The notes: generated by a model not told the origin, from the letters alone. 64,000 nt of DNA from Dactylorhiza incarnata (GCA_033032865.1 JAWHQI010000075.1:4464001-4528000), one strand, 5' to 3'; counted from the stretch's first letter, positions 19,621-30,596 are shown. Numbers and translations are program-made.

Positions 19621-20752
19621 TGTCTAATATGGAAGATACTATTAAAAAATTTGAGGTCTGGAGTTGAAGTAAAAAATGCGGAACACTTCACAAACTTTCC
19701 ACAAGTGTAGCAACACAATGACAATGGGAAGACCGAATAGTGCTTTGACATTAACTATCTCTTTACAATTTGAGGTATACATGGCGAGACATGATTCATA
19801 AGAATCACGGACGAGAGAAGCACAAAATACAAAAAACTACAAGCTGCTGACAACCTGACAAACTGAGATCGCCAGACCGCACGAACAGACAAGCCGTGCA
19901 GTTAACTCCTGAGACCGCGCGAACAGAGCAGACCGCACCTGTCAGCCAGCAACCACAGACTGCTCGACCTGCTGCTTTATTCAACTCCTGAAAGATAACC
20001 TGTTCACACTTCAGACCGCCAGACCAAGAGGTCGCCCGATCACTGAAGCTACCTGCGAACACTTGACCAAGAAACTGTTTCCTGCTGCAGACCGCAACTC
20101 AAGACCGTCTGATCAACTGAGTTCGCTGAATAGTCCAAAAACACCTAAACATAGTCCACCCAGACAGATCGCTGCCGGTATGGTTAATTCAAAGCTAGAA
20201 GATGGGAGAATGCTGACGGTAACTGCTAGCCGCTAACAGTTCTTAGTTACAAATGATGGGCCCAATAACCCTATTTATAGGCAAGAGGACGGATGTCGTC
20301 ACCGCCGAAAGAGGGATACAATAACCGCCCATCAACCCGCATGCGGTCTCGCAAAGCAGACAACCTGAGCTCAGCATAGCCGACAACTCCCTTATTAAAC
20401 CAAACGGTTATATACAAACCGCCCGGAACAACGGTCTCCCAAAATAGACCGCCCAGTCTTTATTGCAAAAGCAAAACACTTCTTCAGTAACCAAGACTGA
20501 CTAGAACAAGTTAACAGACCGCCCGGTCACTGCAAGAAGGCAGACCTACTTGAACATCTGGCCGACTTGAAAAAGTTGCCAGAACAACCCGCGCAAGCCG
20601 CCCGAACACTTTGCGGTGTCCCAGATCGGACCTCCCAGAACAGATCACCTGAGACGAACCAACCAGAACACCAGCGCAGACTATGCGGTCACTGCGGTCT
20701 CTAATCTGCAGACCGCCCAGCACCTTTCCACTTCCACTTCAAAAATTTAACA
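19621..20752 (-). repeat. 3' LTR of element E
   Basis: The LTR start is fixed by the polypurine tract (minus-strand TGTTAAATTTTTGAAG at 20752). The far end is approximate; 19621 (TG) is a candidate only. AGACCGC / GCGGTCT and CCGCNCGAAC motifs recur throughout (19855-20130 and 20300-20720). A minus-strand CTATAAATAG at 20271-20280 is a likely TATA box. Confidence 0.65.
20300..20720 (-). repeat. U3 motif cluster of E (AGACCGC / GCGGTCT)
   Basis: AGACCGCCC, GCGGTCTC and CCGCCCGAACA repeat irregularly upstream of the TATA box. The opposite-handed copies create many potential short hairpins. A second cluster lies downstream at 19855-20130. Confidence 0.7.
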
Positions 20753-20766
20753 CTCCCCCTTGATGT
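20753..20766 (-). other. Polypurine tract of element E
   Basis: On the minus strand CATCAAGGGGGAG abuts the LTR start TGTTAAA. Confidence 0.75.
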
Positions 20767-20860
20767 GGGAAGTGTAAGTCAGCCCAAGCAAACTCCGCAA
20801 CCAACCAAATAGTCCCTTTGATAGTGGCTTAGTAAATATGACAACAACATTATCCTTACT

Positions 20861-21538
20861 CTACACATGCTCGACAGTCAGATATCCCTCCAACACCTTC
20901 TCACGAATGAAATGGTAATGAATCTCTATGTGCTTCGTACGCGTGTGACAAACTGGATTGTTCCCCAGTTTGAGATAACTCTCGTTGTCACCACGTAGCA
21001 GAGTAGGAACTCGCACCTCCCTATGAATGTCCTCCACAAGCCTCCTAAGACAGATGGCTTCCTGAGCTGCCAAAGCCGAAGTTTTGTACTCCGCTTCTGT
21101 GGTAGAGACAGACACAGAATCCTGCTTCTTGCTGCACCATGATATAGATGTAGAGCCTGTCATAAAGACATATCCAGACATCGATCTCCGATCATCTGAA
21201 TCTTCTCCATAATCAGCATCCATGTACCCGAGCAAGCAAAAGCCCGAATCTCTCCCGTAGAAGAGACCCAATTCCGAGGTGGATTTGACATACTTAAAGA
21301 TACTCCTAGTCGCCACAAGATGAGGATTCCGAGGCTCTACCATAAACTGACTCACCCCACCAACTGCATAAGCAATATCTGGCCTTGTGATCGTCAAGTA
21401 TATCAGACTTCCAACCAAAGCCCGGAACACCAAAAGATCCGTAAGAACCTTCCCTTCATCTCGTCGAAGATGAACTCCAACCTCAAGTGGAGTAGAGCTG
21501 CTCTTCCCCCTTCTATGCTGAGCCTCTTCACGATTCAA
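20861..21538 (-). pseudogene. Copia RNase H region of element E
   Basis: This 225-codon frame carries the Copia RT thumb and RNase H. The landmarks are LVGSLIYLTITRPDIAYAVG, GYMDADYGEDSDDRRSMSGY and STTEAEYKTSALAAQEAI, then LRGDNESYLKL and RTKHIEIHYHFIREKVLEG. The DADY, EAEY and GDNES blocks keep the expected acidic residues. RNase H removes the RNA template during reverse transcription. The frame overlaps the next RT frame by a few bases in another phase, so a frameshift separates them. Confidence 0.88.
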
Positions 21539-22197
21539 TCCGCATATACTTTTTGGGAAACAACCATATCGCTCCCTTTCCTCTCCACTTCGAGCCCAAG
21601 GAAATGGTGGAGCTCACCCAAATCCTTCATCTCGAATCTGATAAATAGCTCAACACGAAGCCTAGCTACCTCTACTTCAGAATTCCCCGTGACGATCATA
21701 TCGTCAATGTACAACAGCACCAAGACCTGAAGCTCCCCTGTCTTCTTTATGAATAGGCTTGAATCTGAATCTGAAGCAAAGCATCCGCAAAACTGGAGGT
21801 ATTCTGCGATTTTCCAGTACCACGCCCGAGGCGCTTGCTTCAAGCCGTAAAGAGCCTTCTTTAGCTTACAAACATATCTTGGGTGCTCTTCGGAAACATA
21901 ACCAGGTGGCTGATCCATGAAGATATCCTTGTCAATCTCGCCTTATAAGAAAGCATTCTTCACGTCAAGTTCCCAAATCTTCCACCCTTGGCAAGCTGCC
22001 AATGCGATCACCACCCGAACTGAAGTCATCTTGGCAACGAGGCTGAATGTCTCTTCATAATCCACCCCGTACTTCTGAGAGAAACCTCGAGCTACAAGGT
22101 GAGCCTTGTACCGCAAAATACTTCCATCATCCTTCTTCTTCAGTTTGAAAACCCACTTGCAAGTCACCGGGGTAATACCCTCAACATTAGGCACCAA
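21535..22197 (-). pseudogene. Copia reverse transcriptase of element E
   Basis: Two frames (22197-21943, 21918-21535) join across a stop near 21940. The first has CKWVFKLKKKDDGSI, YKAHLVARGFSQKYGVDYEE and WELDVKNAFL. The second has YVCKLKKALYGLKQAPRAWY, then the catalytic YIDDM box, DLGELHHFLGLEV and a C-terminal QKVYAD. Those are the standard Copia RT blocks in order. The stop falls in the loop after NAFL. Confidence 0.88.
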
Positions 22198-22215
22198 GTC
22201 CCAAGTCTCATTTTT

Positions 22216-22632
22216 TCAGAGGGCAGCCATCTCTTCATCCATGGCTCCTTCCCACTCCTTGACTCCAACGGTATTTTCATAACAAGATGGCTCTCTCTCA
22301 TCCAGGGGAACTGTAATGAAACATGAGACAAAGCTCACCAAGTTTCCGCCCGTATACCGATCTGGTGGAATAATGCTCCTCTTGGACCTCCTCAGAGCTT
22401 GACTCTGAACCACCTCTTCAACTGCAGTTTCTGGACTAGCACTCCTTTCAGGTAAACATGGAGCATCACTCCCCCTGCTTCCAGAACCTGAAGCACCTGA
22501 CCTAGAGCTAGAGATACTTGGAGCACCTGGAAAAATTGGCAACTCCACCAGAACTTCTCTTGTAGCTTCCTCTGGTCCACCATCTAACCTGCTTCCTTGT
22601 AACTCTATAGAAGAGCTACCTTGGAATGACAT
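22216..22632 (-). pseudogene. Copia integrase C-terminal linker and RT start of element E
   Basis: A 138-codon Ser/Gly/Glu-rich linker contains ALRRSKRSIIPPDRY. This is the usual stretch between integrase and RT, ending EWEGAMDEEMAAL, the first block of Copia RT. Confidence 0.75.
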
Positions 22633-22639
22633 TAGCTAA

Positions 22640-23411
22640 TCAAATACCACATCCCTAGAGACCACATATCTCTGTGTCTCGGGATCCATGCATCTCCACC
22701 CTTTCTTCCGGTCATCATAACCGACTGAAGAGTAGTTTCGTTGCCTTTGCATCTAGCTTCATTCGAAGGGCATCTGGAACATGCACGTAGCTGGTAGAAA
22801 CAAACACTCGAAAGTGTTCCACACTTGTCTTCTCCTTGAACATCAACTCATGAGGGGTCTTCAAGTTGATGGGACTGAGAGGCATCCGGTTGATGACATA
22901 AGCTGCACAAGACATTCCCTCTGCCCAGAAGGACTTTGGGATACTCTTGGCATGGAGCCAACATTTGCAGGTCTCCGTCAGATGATGGATCTTCCGCTCT
23001 GCAACTTCATTCTGTTGTGGAGTGTGAGCACAAGAAAGCTCCCTTTGGATGCCATGCTTCCTGCAGAAGTTAAAGAACGCCTTGGAGGTGAACTCCCCTC
23101 CATTGTCTGTTCTGAACCTCTTGACTCACAGGTTGAGCCGACCTTCCACCGGCTCTTTGAACTCCACAAACCTCTCAAACGCCTCCGACTTCTCCTTCAG
23201 AAAATATACCCAAGTATATTTGGTGAAGTCATCAACCAAAATCAGCATATACCTACTACCTCCAAGACTGACAGTGTTGGTAGGTCCAAATAGATCACCA
23301 TGTATACACTCCAATGGTGCTTTGCATCGGCTTTGTGATTTGTTAAATGGAAGACGTTGAGCCTTACCAAACTAACAACCTGCACAAACATGACAATCCC
23401 CAAAAGATGAC
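22640..23411 (-). pseudogene. Copia integrase of element E, interrupted by F
   Basis: Reading from 23411 the remains include CHVCAGC-like zinc residues with a stop, GKAQRLPF and IHGDLFGPT. These are followed by YMLILVDDFTKYTWVYFL (first catalytic Asp region), then after a TGA a RTDNGGEF block (second Asp). A PQQNEVAERK-like block follows in another frame (third catalytic residue Glu), then CAAYVINRMP. Integrase inserts cDNA into the genome. At least one stop and two frameshifts disable it. Confidence 0.8.
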
Positions 23412-23703
23412 TGTTGAAACCAATTTCTTGGTCTCTTGTGAAGCTCGGGCCTCAACAAGTTGAGGGGCAGCTAGCCCTTACTGATCCCTCAGAAAGAGCA
23501 GACTGGAGATTCAGAACTAGACTTAGACCTTAGTCGCAGCGAGGAGGTCCCACCACAAACCCGGAAGATCGTTGAGTGCTTCCCCTCCCAAGCCAAAGAT
23601 GAGACTGGGCACCTTGGAGAGCTAGAGAGCTAAGCCAAAGTAACCTAGGGAGGAAGAAGCTCAGAGTCTGAGATTGGAATCCTCTCCAAGGTGCCCTTCA
23701 AGG

Positions 23704-23713
23704 TCTATTTATA
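23704..23713 (-). promoter_or_regulatory. TATA box of the F LTR
   Basis: Minus-strand CTATAAATAG lies at about the same distance from the LTR 3' end as in element C. Confidence 0.65.
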
Positions 23714-23874
23714 GTTTTTTGTTCATGGTCTGCTAATAGCGAAATTCCGCCTTTTGGTTTTACTAAACGCACCCCAATTTGGTCTGCTAACAGCCAAACT
23801 CCGCTGTTTGGAGGGGCTAATGGCGAACCACCAGGGGCAGAGGGGTAATTTTGCCTCCTCAGCCTATGGGCAAG

Positions 23875-24070
23875 AGGCCTACGAGAAGGCCACTCGCGAA
23901 GGCTCCCGCGAGTCTCCTCGCGAGTATGGCTCGCGAAATCCCTCTTAGGAGAGCACTCTGCGAAGGCCCCGCTCGCCCTCCTTCTAGAGACATCCACCGA
24001 GGCCAGGTCTCGGATTCCCTCCTGTGAGCTCCCCTCGGCCCGTACCCCCTAGCTCTCGCGACCCCTTAGT
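23875..24070 (-). repeat. U3 motif cluster of F (CTCGCGAG)
   Basis: CTCGCGAAGG, CCGCGAGTCTCCTCGCGAG, CTCGCGAAATCC and CTCTCGCGACC recur. CTCGCGAG is a perfect palindrome. The cluster is looser than the arrays of C and J. Confidence 0.65.
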
Positions 24071-24144
24071 GGCGAGATGACCGCTTCCAGCCCACGCATA
24101 CTAATCTTCGGGCCTTACCTCCCCAAGCGAACACAGGGTTGTAC

Positions 24145-24160
24145 ATAATCCCCACTATTT
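24145..24160 (-). other. Polypurine tract of element F
   Basis: On the minus strand CAAATAGTGGGGATTA abuts the LTR start TGTACAAC. It confirms that 23412-24144 is a 3' LTR. Confidence 0.65.
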
Positions 24161-24344
24161 GCGAGATTACTCTAAGCTCGCAAAGACTCATCTAACCCTG
24201 GATGTTCGCCGGCGACTGTTGATCTATCAAGAATCTTTCTCGTGGGTCCCACCCCATCGCTAGAAATACTGCCTAAGCCGGGGCGATGCGCGCCATTACT
24301 CTCTCTTATTCCACCTCCTTACACTATATCTGCAGGAGAATGCC

Positions 24345-25322
24345 CCTTTCCGAAGAACTCCAGCCTCGCCTGAGGGCGTCCATGGCGGGCGAGCTCTCCA
24401 CCATGGCCAACGCCGCCTCCTGGATGACTCGCCAGACCACTCTTCCTGCGCCTGTGATAAAAAGGCGAAGCCGCTCCGCTTACCCCCAGGGGGAAGGGGT
24501 CGTACTGTTGGACTCTTCTCCTGACGATAGGCCTGCTAAAAAGTTAATGGACAATCCTTCTCGCTTAACTATTCATTCAGTTTCTCTGAACCTCGCCTGA
24601 CTGCAGGACCCTCCCCCTGCCGATCAGGACGCGGGCGAAGACCCAACCGAGACTCGCCTCGATCCTTCGGCGAGGACTGATCCTGTTAATGGAAAAGCTG
24701 TTGGTATGTGCCTCGTTCTCACATACCCAGATAAACTTCCTGCCAGATGGTTCTCATTTTTTCTTCTTACAGCCGCCCCCCCCCCCCCCCCCCCCGCGCG
24801 ACTCCGGGTCATCCAAGTTCGCGACCTCAGACGCCGGTCCCTCCCCCCCCCCCCCCCCCCCCCCCCGCGACATAACCCTTAACATCCAGGGATTCAATCT
24901 CCTGAGGGGGGAGGGTTCCAGTGGCTCGTTTCCTGCCCCCACTGTTCTTGCCGACGACGCGACGCGATGCGGTGGTCATGGGAAGTCTATCTTGCTCCCC
25001 TTCACTACTCTCTTTCAGGGCCGGCCTACTACTTCTCGCCCGTCTGCTGCTAATGGTTTTGCTGCATCTGTCGAGACGCCACTCTCCATTCTATTTAAAG
25101 GAAAATATCGTTAATGGCTAACGATGCTTAGATTTGTTCTCAGGTGTTTTCGAGACTCTCCCCTCCGACTCTGACTTTGGGGAGGAAGAGATGTCGCCCC
25201 TCCCCTTGCCGGAGCAGATGGATGATTTCCTGGGCGACCCATGGGATCCCGAGGCCATGAAGAAGCGAACCTCGGAATTGTTTCAGAAACAAGGACGAAT
25301 GTTGCAGGATATTCACCTCTAA
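24345..25322 (+). pseudogene. Antisense reading frames of F near the 3' LTR
   Basis: A plus-strand frame (24286-24600; internal ATG 24345, MPLSEELQPRLRASMAGEL) is followed by Pro/Asp-rich segments containing two long C runs (24776-24795, 24843-24866). A second frame (25134-25322) is acidic and contains PLPEQMDDFLGDPWDPEAMKK. Splice-like signals (TCTGCAG before 24339, TTCTTACAG near 24772, TTCTCAG near 25142) suggest a spliced gene running against the element. I do not recognise a domain. It may be a duplicate or upstream part of the Transposase_28-type gene. Confidence 0.4.
24776..24866. repeat. Long poly-C runs in the antisense region of F
   Basis: Runs of 20 (24776-24795) and 24 (24843-24866) C lie within plus-strand frames. 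A run of 26 occurs at 29804-29829. Similar G or C runs are at 1376-1390, 5241-5255, 15101-15113, 18939-18958, 19120-19139 and 42932-42944. Their lengths may be unreliable. Confidence 0.9.
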
Positions 25323-25940
25323 GTGAGGAGGGATAGGGAAATTGCCGAGGAGCGGCATGCCTCTTTGCTGGATGAGTACGCGTGGCTCCGCGACTAGATA
25401 CCGCAGGATATTGGCGAGACGGCCACTTCCCAGGGACACATCTCGCACGAGTGAATGATTATGCTCGCTTTATTCAATGCTAGGAGCACGCTGTAAACGC
25501 ATATCACTACCCTAGGATTCTGCCTCGGTCAGGAGTACGAGGTCGTGGTAGGTGGAAATGGATACACTACAAGTCCTCTCTCGCACTCCTCTACCCGACG
25601 AGATCCCCCACGATGCCTAACATTATGTTTAAGATTCGCTGAACAATTTCACAATTTTTATCTTTTGTTAACTATTTCTCTCCCACTGTTGGGGCTTTCG
25701 CGTGCTCATTATTTGTCTGTGCGATAACGGCTAGTGATGCCCGTTCTATCTTTTTTATTTCCGCTCTTTCTTGTCGCTCTCGCATGGAACTTTCGCTTAT
25801 ACTAACCTCGCAGGTGGGTCTCGCTTGCTAACGTATCTGGGGTCGCTTTATGCTCTCGCATGCAACCAAACATGGGGCTTTGCCTAACCGCCCCCCCCCC
25901 CTCCCCCGTCGCTTCGACTTCTTTCCCGCGCTTTTTAATT

Positions 25941-25951
25941 CCAATAAATAG
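25941..25951 (+). promoter_or_regulatory. Possible core promoter of the antisense gene in F
   Basis: CCAATAAATAG lies about 120 bp upstream of the ATG at 26070, followed by a CT-rich leader (25988-26057) typical of plant 5' UTRs. Confidence 0.4.
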
Positions 25952-26577
25952 GTTTCGTCGCTGAACCCACCTACCGCATTTAACTCTAGCCCTTCTTCTT
26001 CCTCTGTCTGCGAGATCTCACGTTCTCTCTCTCTCGCACCTTCTTCTCTTTTTCTCACAGATTTCACTAATGGTTGGTGACGCTAGCGAGGCGGAGGGCC
26101 GGCTCAGTGCGCCTGGGCCTTCACCGACCATACCTTCTTCAACAGCAATCTAACCGAGGCAGAATACCTCACTATCGTCGCTGACTTTTTGTCGTCGGGG
26201 TTCTCCACCCGCTGCCCTAGCGAGGACGATGTGATCAACATCCCTATGCAAGACCAGCTCGCCATCCCTACTGTCCACTTTGGGGTCGGCCTGCGCCTGC
26301 CTCTGTGGTCAGAGGTTCGCCAGGTACTTACTGGTCTTGCTTACTTTCAAATCTTTTCATAATTTAAACTCTCGCTCGCTTCTGTAACATCTCGCCATTT
26401 TGCTCGCCAAGTGCTCAAACACTTCGGCGTGATACAGGGTCAGCTGACCTCCAATGGCATGGCGGTCATCTTGCGTTCACATGCTATATTCGAGAAGAAC
26501 GCATCGAGTTTAGCTTACCGGTCTTCCGGAAGCTATTCTCCTTCAGGGACTATAAGGATGGCACCGCCTACTTCGTG

Positions 26578-26582
26578 GGCTC
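26578..26582. repeat. Target site duplication of G (left)
   Basis: GGCTC is repeated exactly at 28590-28594. Removing the insert restores the Gly-Ser codons of the antisense gene. Confidence 0.88.
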
Positions 26583-26646
26583 TGAAAGTCCAATTGATAT
26601 GCTTTGATACCAATTGAAAGTCCAATTGATATGCGTTGATACCAAT
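26583..26646 (-). repeat. Two 32-bp repeats with primer-site sequence at the end of G
   Basis: Units 26583-26614 and 26615-26646 differ at one base. Each starts TGAAAGTCCAATTG and ends TTGATACCAAT. On the minus strand each begins ATTGGTATCAA, like an initiator-Met primer site, and ends CTTTCA, like the LTR end. The TSD lies outside both units, so they were part of the integrated molecule or arose at once with it. Confidence 0.85.
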
Positions 26647-28014
26647 TGAAAGGAGTGTTTTAGTTCTTATATATTTTAAAGATCTTTGTTTAAGTTTATT
26701 TCAAAATAATGTTATATATAAATATATGAGTGTGTTGAGTGAGTAATAACAACAAATACTAAGAGTGCATAAGTAAACACAGCACAACAAAACATAAAAC
26801 AAAGCAAACAAGGCAAACATCCAGATGACACAAGATATATAGTAGTTCCCCAATCAACCTGGGTACATCTACTCTTCTACCCACTGGTAGGAATCCACTG
26901 GAGGTTGTTGATAAGGTGCCGTCACACCAAGGGGTTTTTGATAAGGTGTTCACACACCAATAGAGGTTTGATCAGGTGCCCAAATCACCAATAAGCTTTT
27001 GATAAGGTGCTTAAAAACCAAGGGAGCTTTTGATCAGGTGCTCTAACAAAGATGCAGGTTTTTGCTAAGGTGGCCTGTCACCAGGAGTTAACTTTTGAAG
27101 GGAGTTATAACCCTTTACAAGATGGGAAGGAGAAGGGGAGAAGATATATTGTTCTTCTCTTTTTGCTGAGAAGACTCTTGATGATCATGATGAGATGTTG
27201 TGTTTGGATCTTGATGATGATGTTGAAGAAAGCTCCCCCTGTCTGATTTAGATTGATGACAGCTTGTGGAAGGAGCTTCTTCTCTAGAATGTGATACTCC
27301 TCTTTTCTTCTTGCAGTTTAGATCCCTGAGCACTTGATATAGATTGGTGTCTCAGGTTGTAGATGATCTGCAAGGAAAGAGTTAGCAAAAACAAAACAAG
27401 ATAGAGTAATAAAGTTGTTCTCTGTTTTTGCTGATGTTCTTCTTTTTCTTTTCTTCTTCTTCTTCTTGCAGTTTTGATCCTGAGCAAATAATGGTGATTG
27501 GTGTCTCAGGATGTATATGATCTGCAAAGAAAGAGTTAGCAAAAAGAACATAATATATATTAGATCTGCTTCTTTTTGCTCCTCTGTTTTTCTTCCTGTA
27601 TCTTCCTTTTTCTGTCGCTATCTGCTATCTTATTCTGTACAACAATTCTTGATATGTTTTGTATATATGTTCTGTACAGCAATATGTTCTGTTCTTTCTT
27701 CCTGCTTCTTTTCTTTGCTCTTCTCCTTTGTATATTTATTCTGGAGAGCTTTCGGCTGATTTGAATTCTTGCCGACAAAAGAGGAAAGAAATAATATCTC
27801 TTTTATTTCCCAGATCCTCGAGCAGACAAATTGCCGTCTTTGACTTGCTGCAATGGCTCTATTAATTAATGCTGCAATGACTATTTCAAAGGAAAGGCAG
27901 CAATATATATAGCAATATATAAATAGAATTAATAAAATATTGCTTTAAATAAATTGACAGCATATATATAATTTTAGTCGAGCTGAATGATATAAAAATA
28001 ATGTTGCAGATATT

Positions 28015-28425
28015 TCGTCGAGCTCAGCTTCACGTTCGTTGACCTCATCATTTGATTCGTCGTTCTGAACATTTGTTGAAGATTCGCCGAATGCAGACTT
28101 GAGTTCGTCGAACGGAAGGATTCGTCGACCGCTGAGCCTGGATAATATCGTCGAAAGCTGAAGTATTGAGCTATTCGTCGAACGCAGACTTGTGTTCATC
28201 GAACGCAACTTTTCATCGACCGCTGAGCCTGGATAAATTCGTCGACCGCTGAGCTTGATCAAAAGCTTCTACCGCTGAGCATGAGCAAAAGCGTCGACCA
28301 CTGAGCTAGAGCAAAAGCGTCGAGCGCTGAGCTTGAGCAAAAGTGTCGAGCGCAGAATGAGTACCATTAGTCGAGCGCAGAGCGCCGCTTGTCGAACGCA
28401 GATGGCCATTCGTCGAACACAGAGA
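28015..28425 (-). repeat. U3 motif cluster of G (TCGTCGAACGCAG)
   Basis: TTCGTCGAACGCAGA, TCGTCGACCGCTGAGC and AAAAGCGTCGAGCGCTGAG variants recur, partly as 20-30-bp tandem units (28210-28360). The core TTCGTCGAACG is shared with LTRs of elements I and J. Confidence 0.8.
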
Positions 28426-28589
28426 ACATGTGTTATTTTTATTCTTCTCTTATTTTCTTAGCCTATTAATTATGTCTCTTTTCAGCCTTCTTTCTTAATA
28501 GGATTTGATCTAAGTTATAAGATATGTTATGATAGAAACTTAGACAGTAAAGGTGGATCCTAACTCAAATCAAAACTAAGGTTACAACA

Positions 28590-28594
28590 GGCTC
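28590..28594. repeat. Target site duplication of G (right)
   Basis: GGCTC is identical to 26578-26582. Confidence 0.88.
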
Positions 28595-30049
28595 GGGGCT
28601 CAAGGTCGTCGAGACCGTCAACAAGAGCCACTACTGGGCGCAGAAGTTCCTCTTCGTCAAAGGGAACTTCGGCAATGTTCCCTTCTCGCCCATTCAACAC
28701 GGCGAGAGCACCTACCCTCCCCCGCCTCTCTGCGTCCATGACGCCGCCTTGTTCCAGTTCTTCAACAAGAAGAACTTTGAGGTGGTCCATCTCCGCCGAA
28801 ACCTCGACTCTCTGCCACCAGTGCTTCCTTGGGAGGGTACGTATCTAGCTCGCTTGCTTATTTTTATTAAGGCTTTCGCCGAATACTTCTAATCATGAGA
28901 TCACTGTAGGTGAGCGAGACATCCCCGTCCATCCTCCTAACGCGAGCAATCGGCTAGCTCCTGCGGGCCTCGCTCTCGCCCAAATGGGAGCGGATGCCTG
29001 CCACGAGACTACCCGCACTACTACCCCGCCTACCAGGAAGAGGGCTGAGTCTTCGGGCCGCCAGGATTCCTCCTCGCACCCCCTGCAGAAGAAGAAGAAT
29101 CCCCCCTTCTGAGAAGGGCAAGGGGCATGCCGAGGCTTCCCCAGGCGAGATCCTACCAGCCGACCTCCCCGAGGAAATGGAGTCCGTCGAGCTGGTCGAA
29201 AAAGTCGCCAGGATATCTTCCCTGCCAGTACCGCGAAACCACTGGAACTTTGGACTCGACCAAAGGCACAAGGACGAGTCCGGCGAGTTCCTGCTCAACT
29301 GGAATCCCGAGGTCAACAAGGTCTCCATCTCCGCTCTCCTCCCTTATTGGGTGGAGCAGCCGACAGTCAATGGACAGGTGTTCTCACTCTCCTTCGGACT
29401 GAATGGACGCGAGGACGCCTCAGACTTCAAGGTAGAGACCGCTAGGACCCTAGCATATGAGAGTGCGCGAGCCCAGCTCCGCTCCTTGGAGCTCGACCAC
29501 ATGACGGGTCGGCGCTGCCTTCAGCTGGAGCGCCATAACGAGGAGCTCGCCCACGCCTACAAAGATTATGCTGTCGAGATTTCGAGTCTAAAGGAGAGGC
29601 TGCTCGCCTCTGACGAGCTTCTCCTCGACCATCAAGATGGAGTGGTAAGTCTTCGAGCTCTCGCTTTCCTAACAACACTTCTCTGGCTTACCTACTCTCT
29701 TCTTTACAGGATGCTGAGACTGCCCGTGATCTCCACGCTCGCATCTCCAGCCTAGAGAATGAGGTCGCCGGGTTGAAGACTTACAACCAGGAGTTGATCC
29801 GTGCCCCCCCCCCCCCCCCCCCCCCCCCCGTCTCCTCGCCGTCTGAGGAACGACCCGCAAGCTAGGGAGGAAGAATGCCGCGAGGCTTCTGTCACCACGC
29901 CGTGCTATATTTTTTGGGCCATGTAGGGAGTCGGCCTGCTGTCCTCCGAGGCGGCCGACCTGATGATCGAGGACGTGGTCCCGGAGCTGTTTACGCCATC
30001 CCCGCCACCAACGGACAGCGAGGACGAACGGTCTGCCGATGAATCTTAA

Positions 30050-30596
30050 AAAAGGACTTGTATTTTTGGATGGCGAGATCGCGGCAACACCTGTAACTGA
30101 CTTTAATGAAATGGAAATGACAATTTTCCCCTATTTATTGTATTCTCACTTTCTATATTTTTGTTGTTTTTCCCACGCTTATCATACTTTCTATCGCGTT
30201 CACTGCACTCGCATCTGCTTATCGCATAGCCGCCCAACTTCGGCACAGGGCGTGTTTTTGTAAATACCTCCTTGCCTTTTTCGCCTACTTTAGGTTTGCA
30301 TTCAAGGGTTAAACTTTTTGAGTCCCCATCTCGCGGGGAGTGGGCCTTCACCCTTTAGTTTTCGGCGAGCGAGGCCCCTATATGGCCTCTCGCACCGTCC
30401 TCGGGGATTTGAGTGTACACCCCTCTTATGTTTCAGCCTGCCTATCTGGGATGGTCACCGCTTTTCCCCCTCTATATTTTGCGAGGGCTCTGTCTTGCGG
30501 GAGGCCTTCTGCCCCTAGCACGCGAGGAGAGCTCTTTCTTCCTTTGTTGTGCGAGGTCATCCCTTCTCGCCGAGCGAGATGACCCCTTTTCTGGTA
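30050..30596. other. Non-coding stretch of F between antisense gene and tandem array
   Basis: An AT-rich stretch (30080-30200) could hold polyadenylation signals for the antisense gene. A GC-richer part follows with CTCGCG and GCGAGG words like those in F's LTR. No supported gene is present. Confidence 0.5.

Larger units (their letters stand above)
19621..23411 (-). mobile_element. Element E: Copia retrotransposon, 3' half
   Basis: On the minus strand this half holds integrase, reverse transcriptase, RNase H, a polypurine tract and a 3' LTR. At 23411/23412 it is interrupted by element F within the pre-integrase zinc region. A gag and 5' LTR of similar type resume at 43538. Whether those are the other half of the same copy is uncertain, because the two LTRs look strongly diverged and no TSD could be matched. 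Confidence 0.75.
23412..24144 (-). repeat. 3' LTR of element F
   Basis: This 733-bp LTR runs TGTTGAAACC ... TTGTACA on the plus strand. The minus-strand ends (TGTACAAC ... GGTTTCAACA) match those of element C. A TATA box (minus CTATAAATAG) lies at 23704-23713. U3 at 23875-24070 carries CTCGCGAG palindromes in place of C's GGCGAGTGGACC dyads. Confidence 0.85.
26583..28589 (-). mobile_element. Element G: Copia-type LTR with two primer-site repeats at its end
   Basis: This 2007-bp insertion is flanked by TSD GGCTC. The body (26647-28589) looks like a minus-strand Copia LTR. It ends CTTTCA, has a GGGGAACTACTATA segment similar to the R/U5 of A and B (26840-26860) and AT-rich TATA-like stretches (27901-27930). 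U3 is filled with TTCGTCGAACG motifs. No internal coding region remains. At the 3' end (plus 26583-26646) two 32-bp direct repeats each contain a primer-site complement (TTGATACCAAT), so this is not a plain solo LTR. Confidence 0.8.
26070..30049 (+). pseudogene. Antisense Transposase_28-type gene of F, split by G
   Basis: The start is ATG at 26070. After a frame change near 26110 the product reads AEYLTIVADFLSSGF, PTVHFGVGLRLPLW, LKHFGVIQGQLTSNGMAVIL, LPVFRKLF and DGTAYFVGS. After the G insertion it continues with LKVVETVNKSHYWAQKFLFV and ALFQFFNKKNFEVVHLRRNL. This order matches the plant 'putative gypsy type transposon' (Transposase_28) domain. A clear intron is GTACGT (28837) to GTAG (28909); another is GTAAGT (29645) to TTTACAG (29709). 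The C-terminal half (about 29120-29810) is an acidic, Leu/Glu-rich coiled coil, and it ends DSEDERSADES with TAA at 30047-30049. A one-base shift lies near 26480 and a 26-base C run at 29804. The role of this family is unknown. Confidence 0.7.

Noticed and set aside
27115..27865. Overlapping low-complexity frames in G
   Set aside because: They are CTT/TTC-rich sequence in a solo-type LTR, giving Lys/Arg/Glu- or Phe/Leu-rich translations on opposite strands without any motif.
29442..29860. Minus-strand frames opposite the coiled-coil exon
   Set aside because: They are shadows of the plus-strand antisense gene, whose splice sites and domain order support the plus strand.
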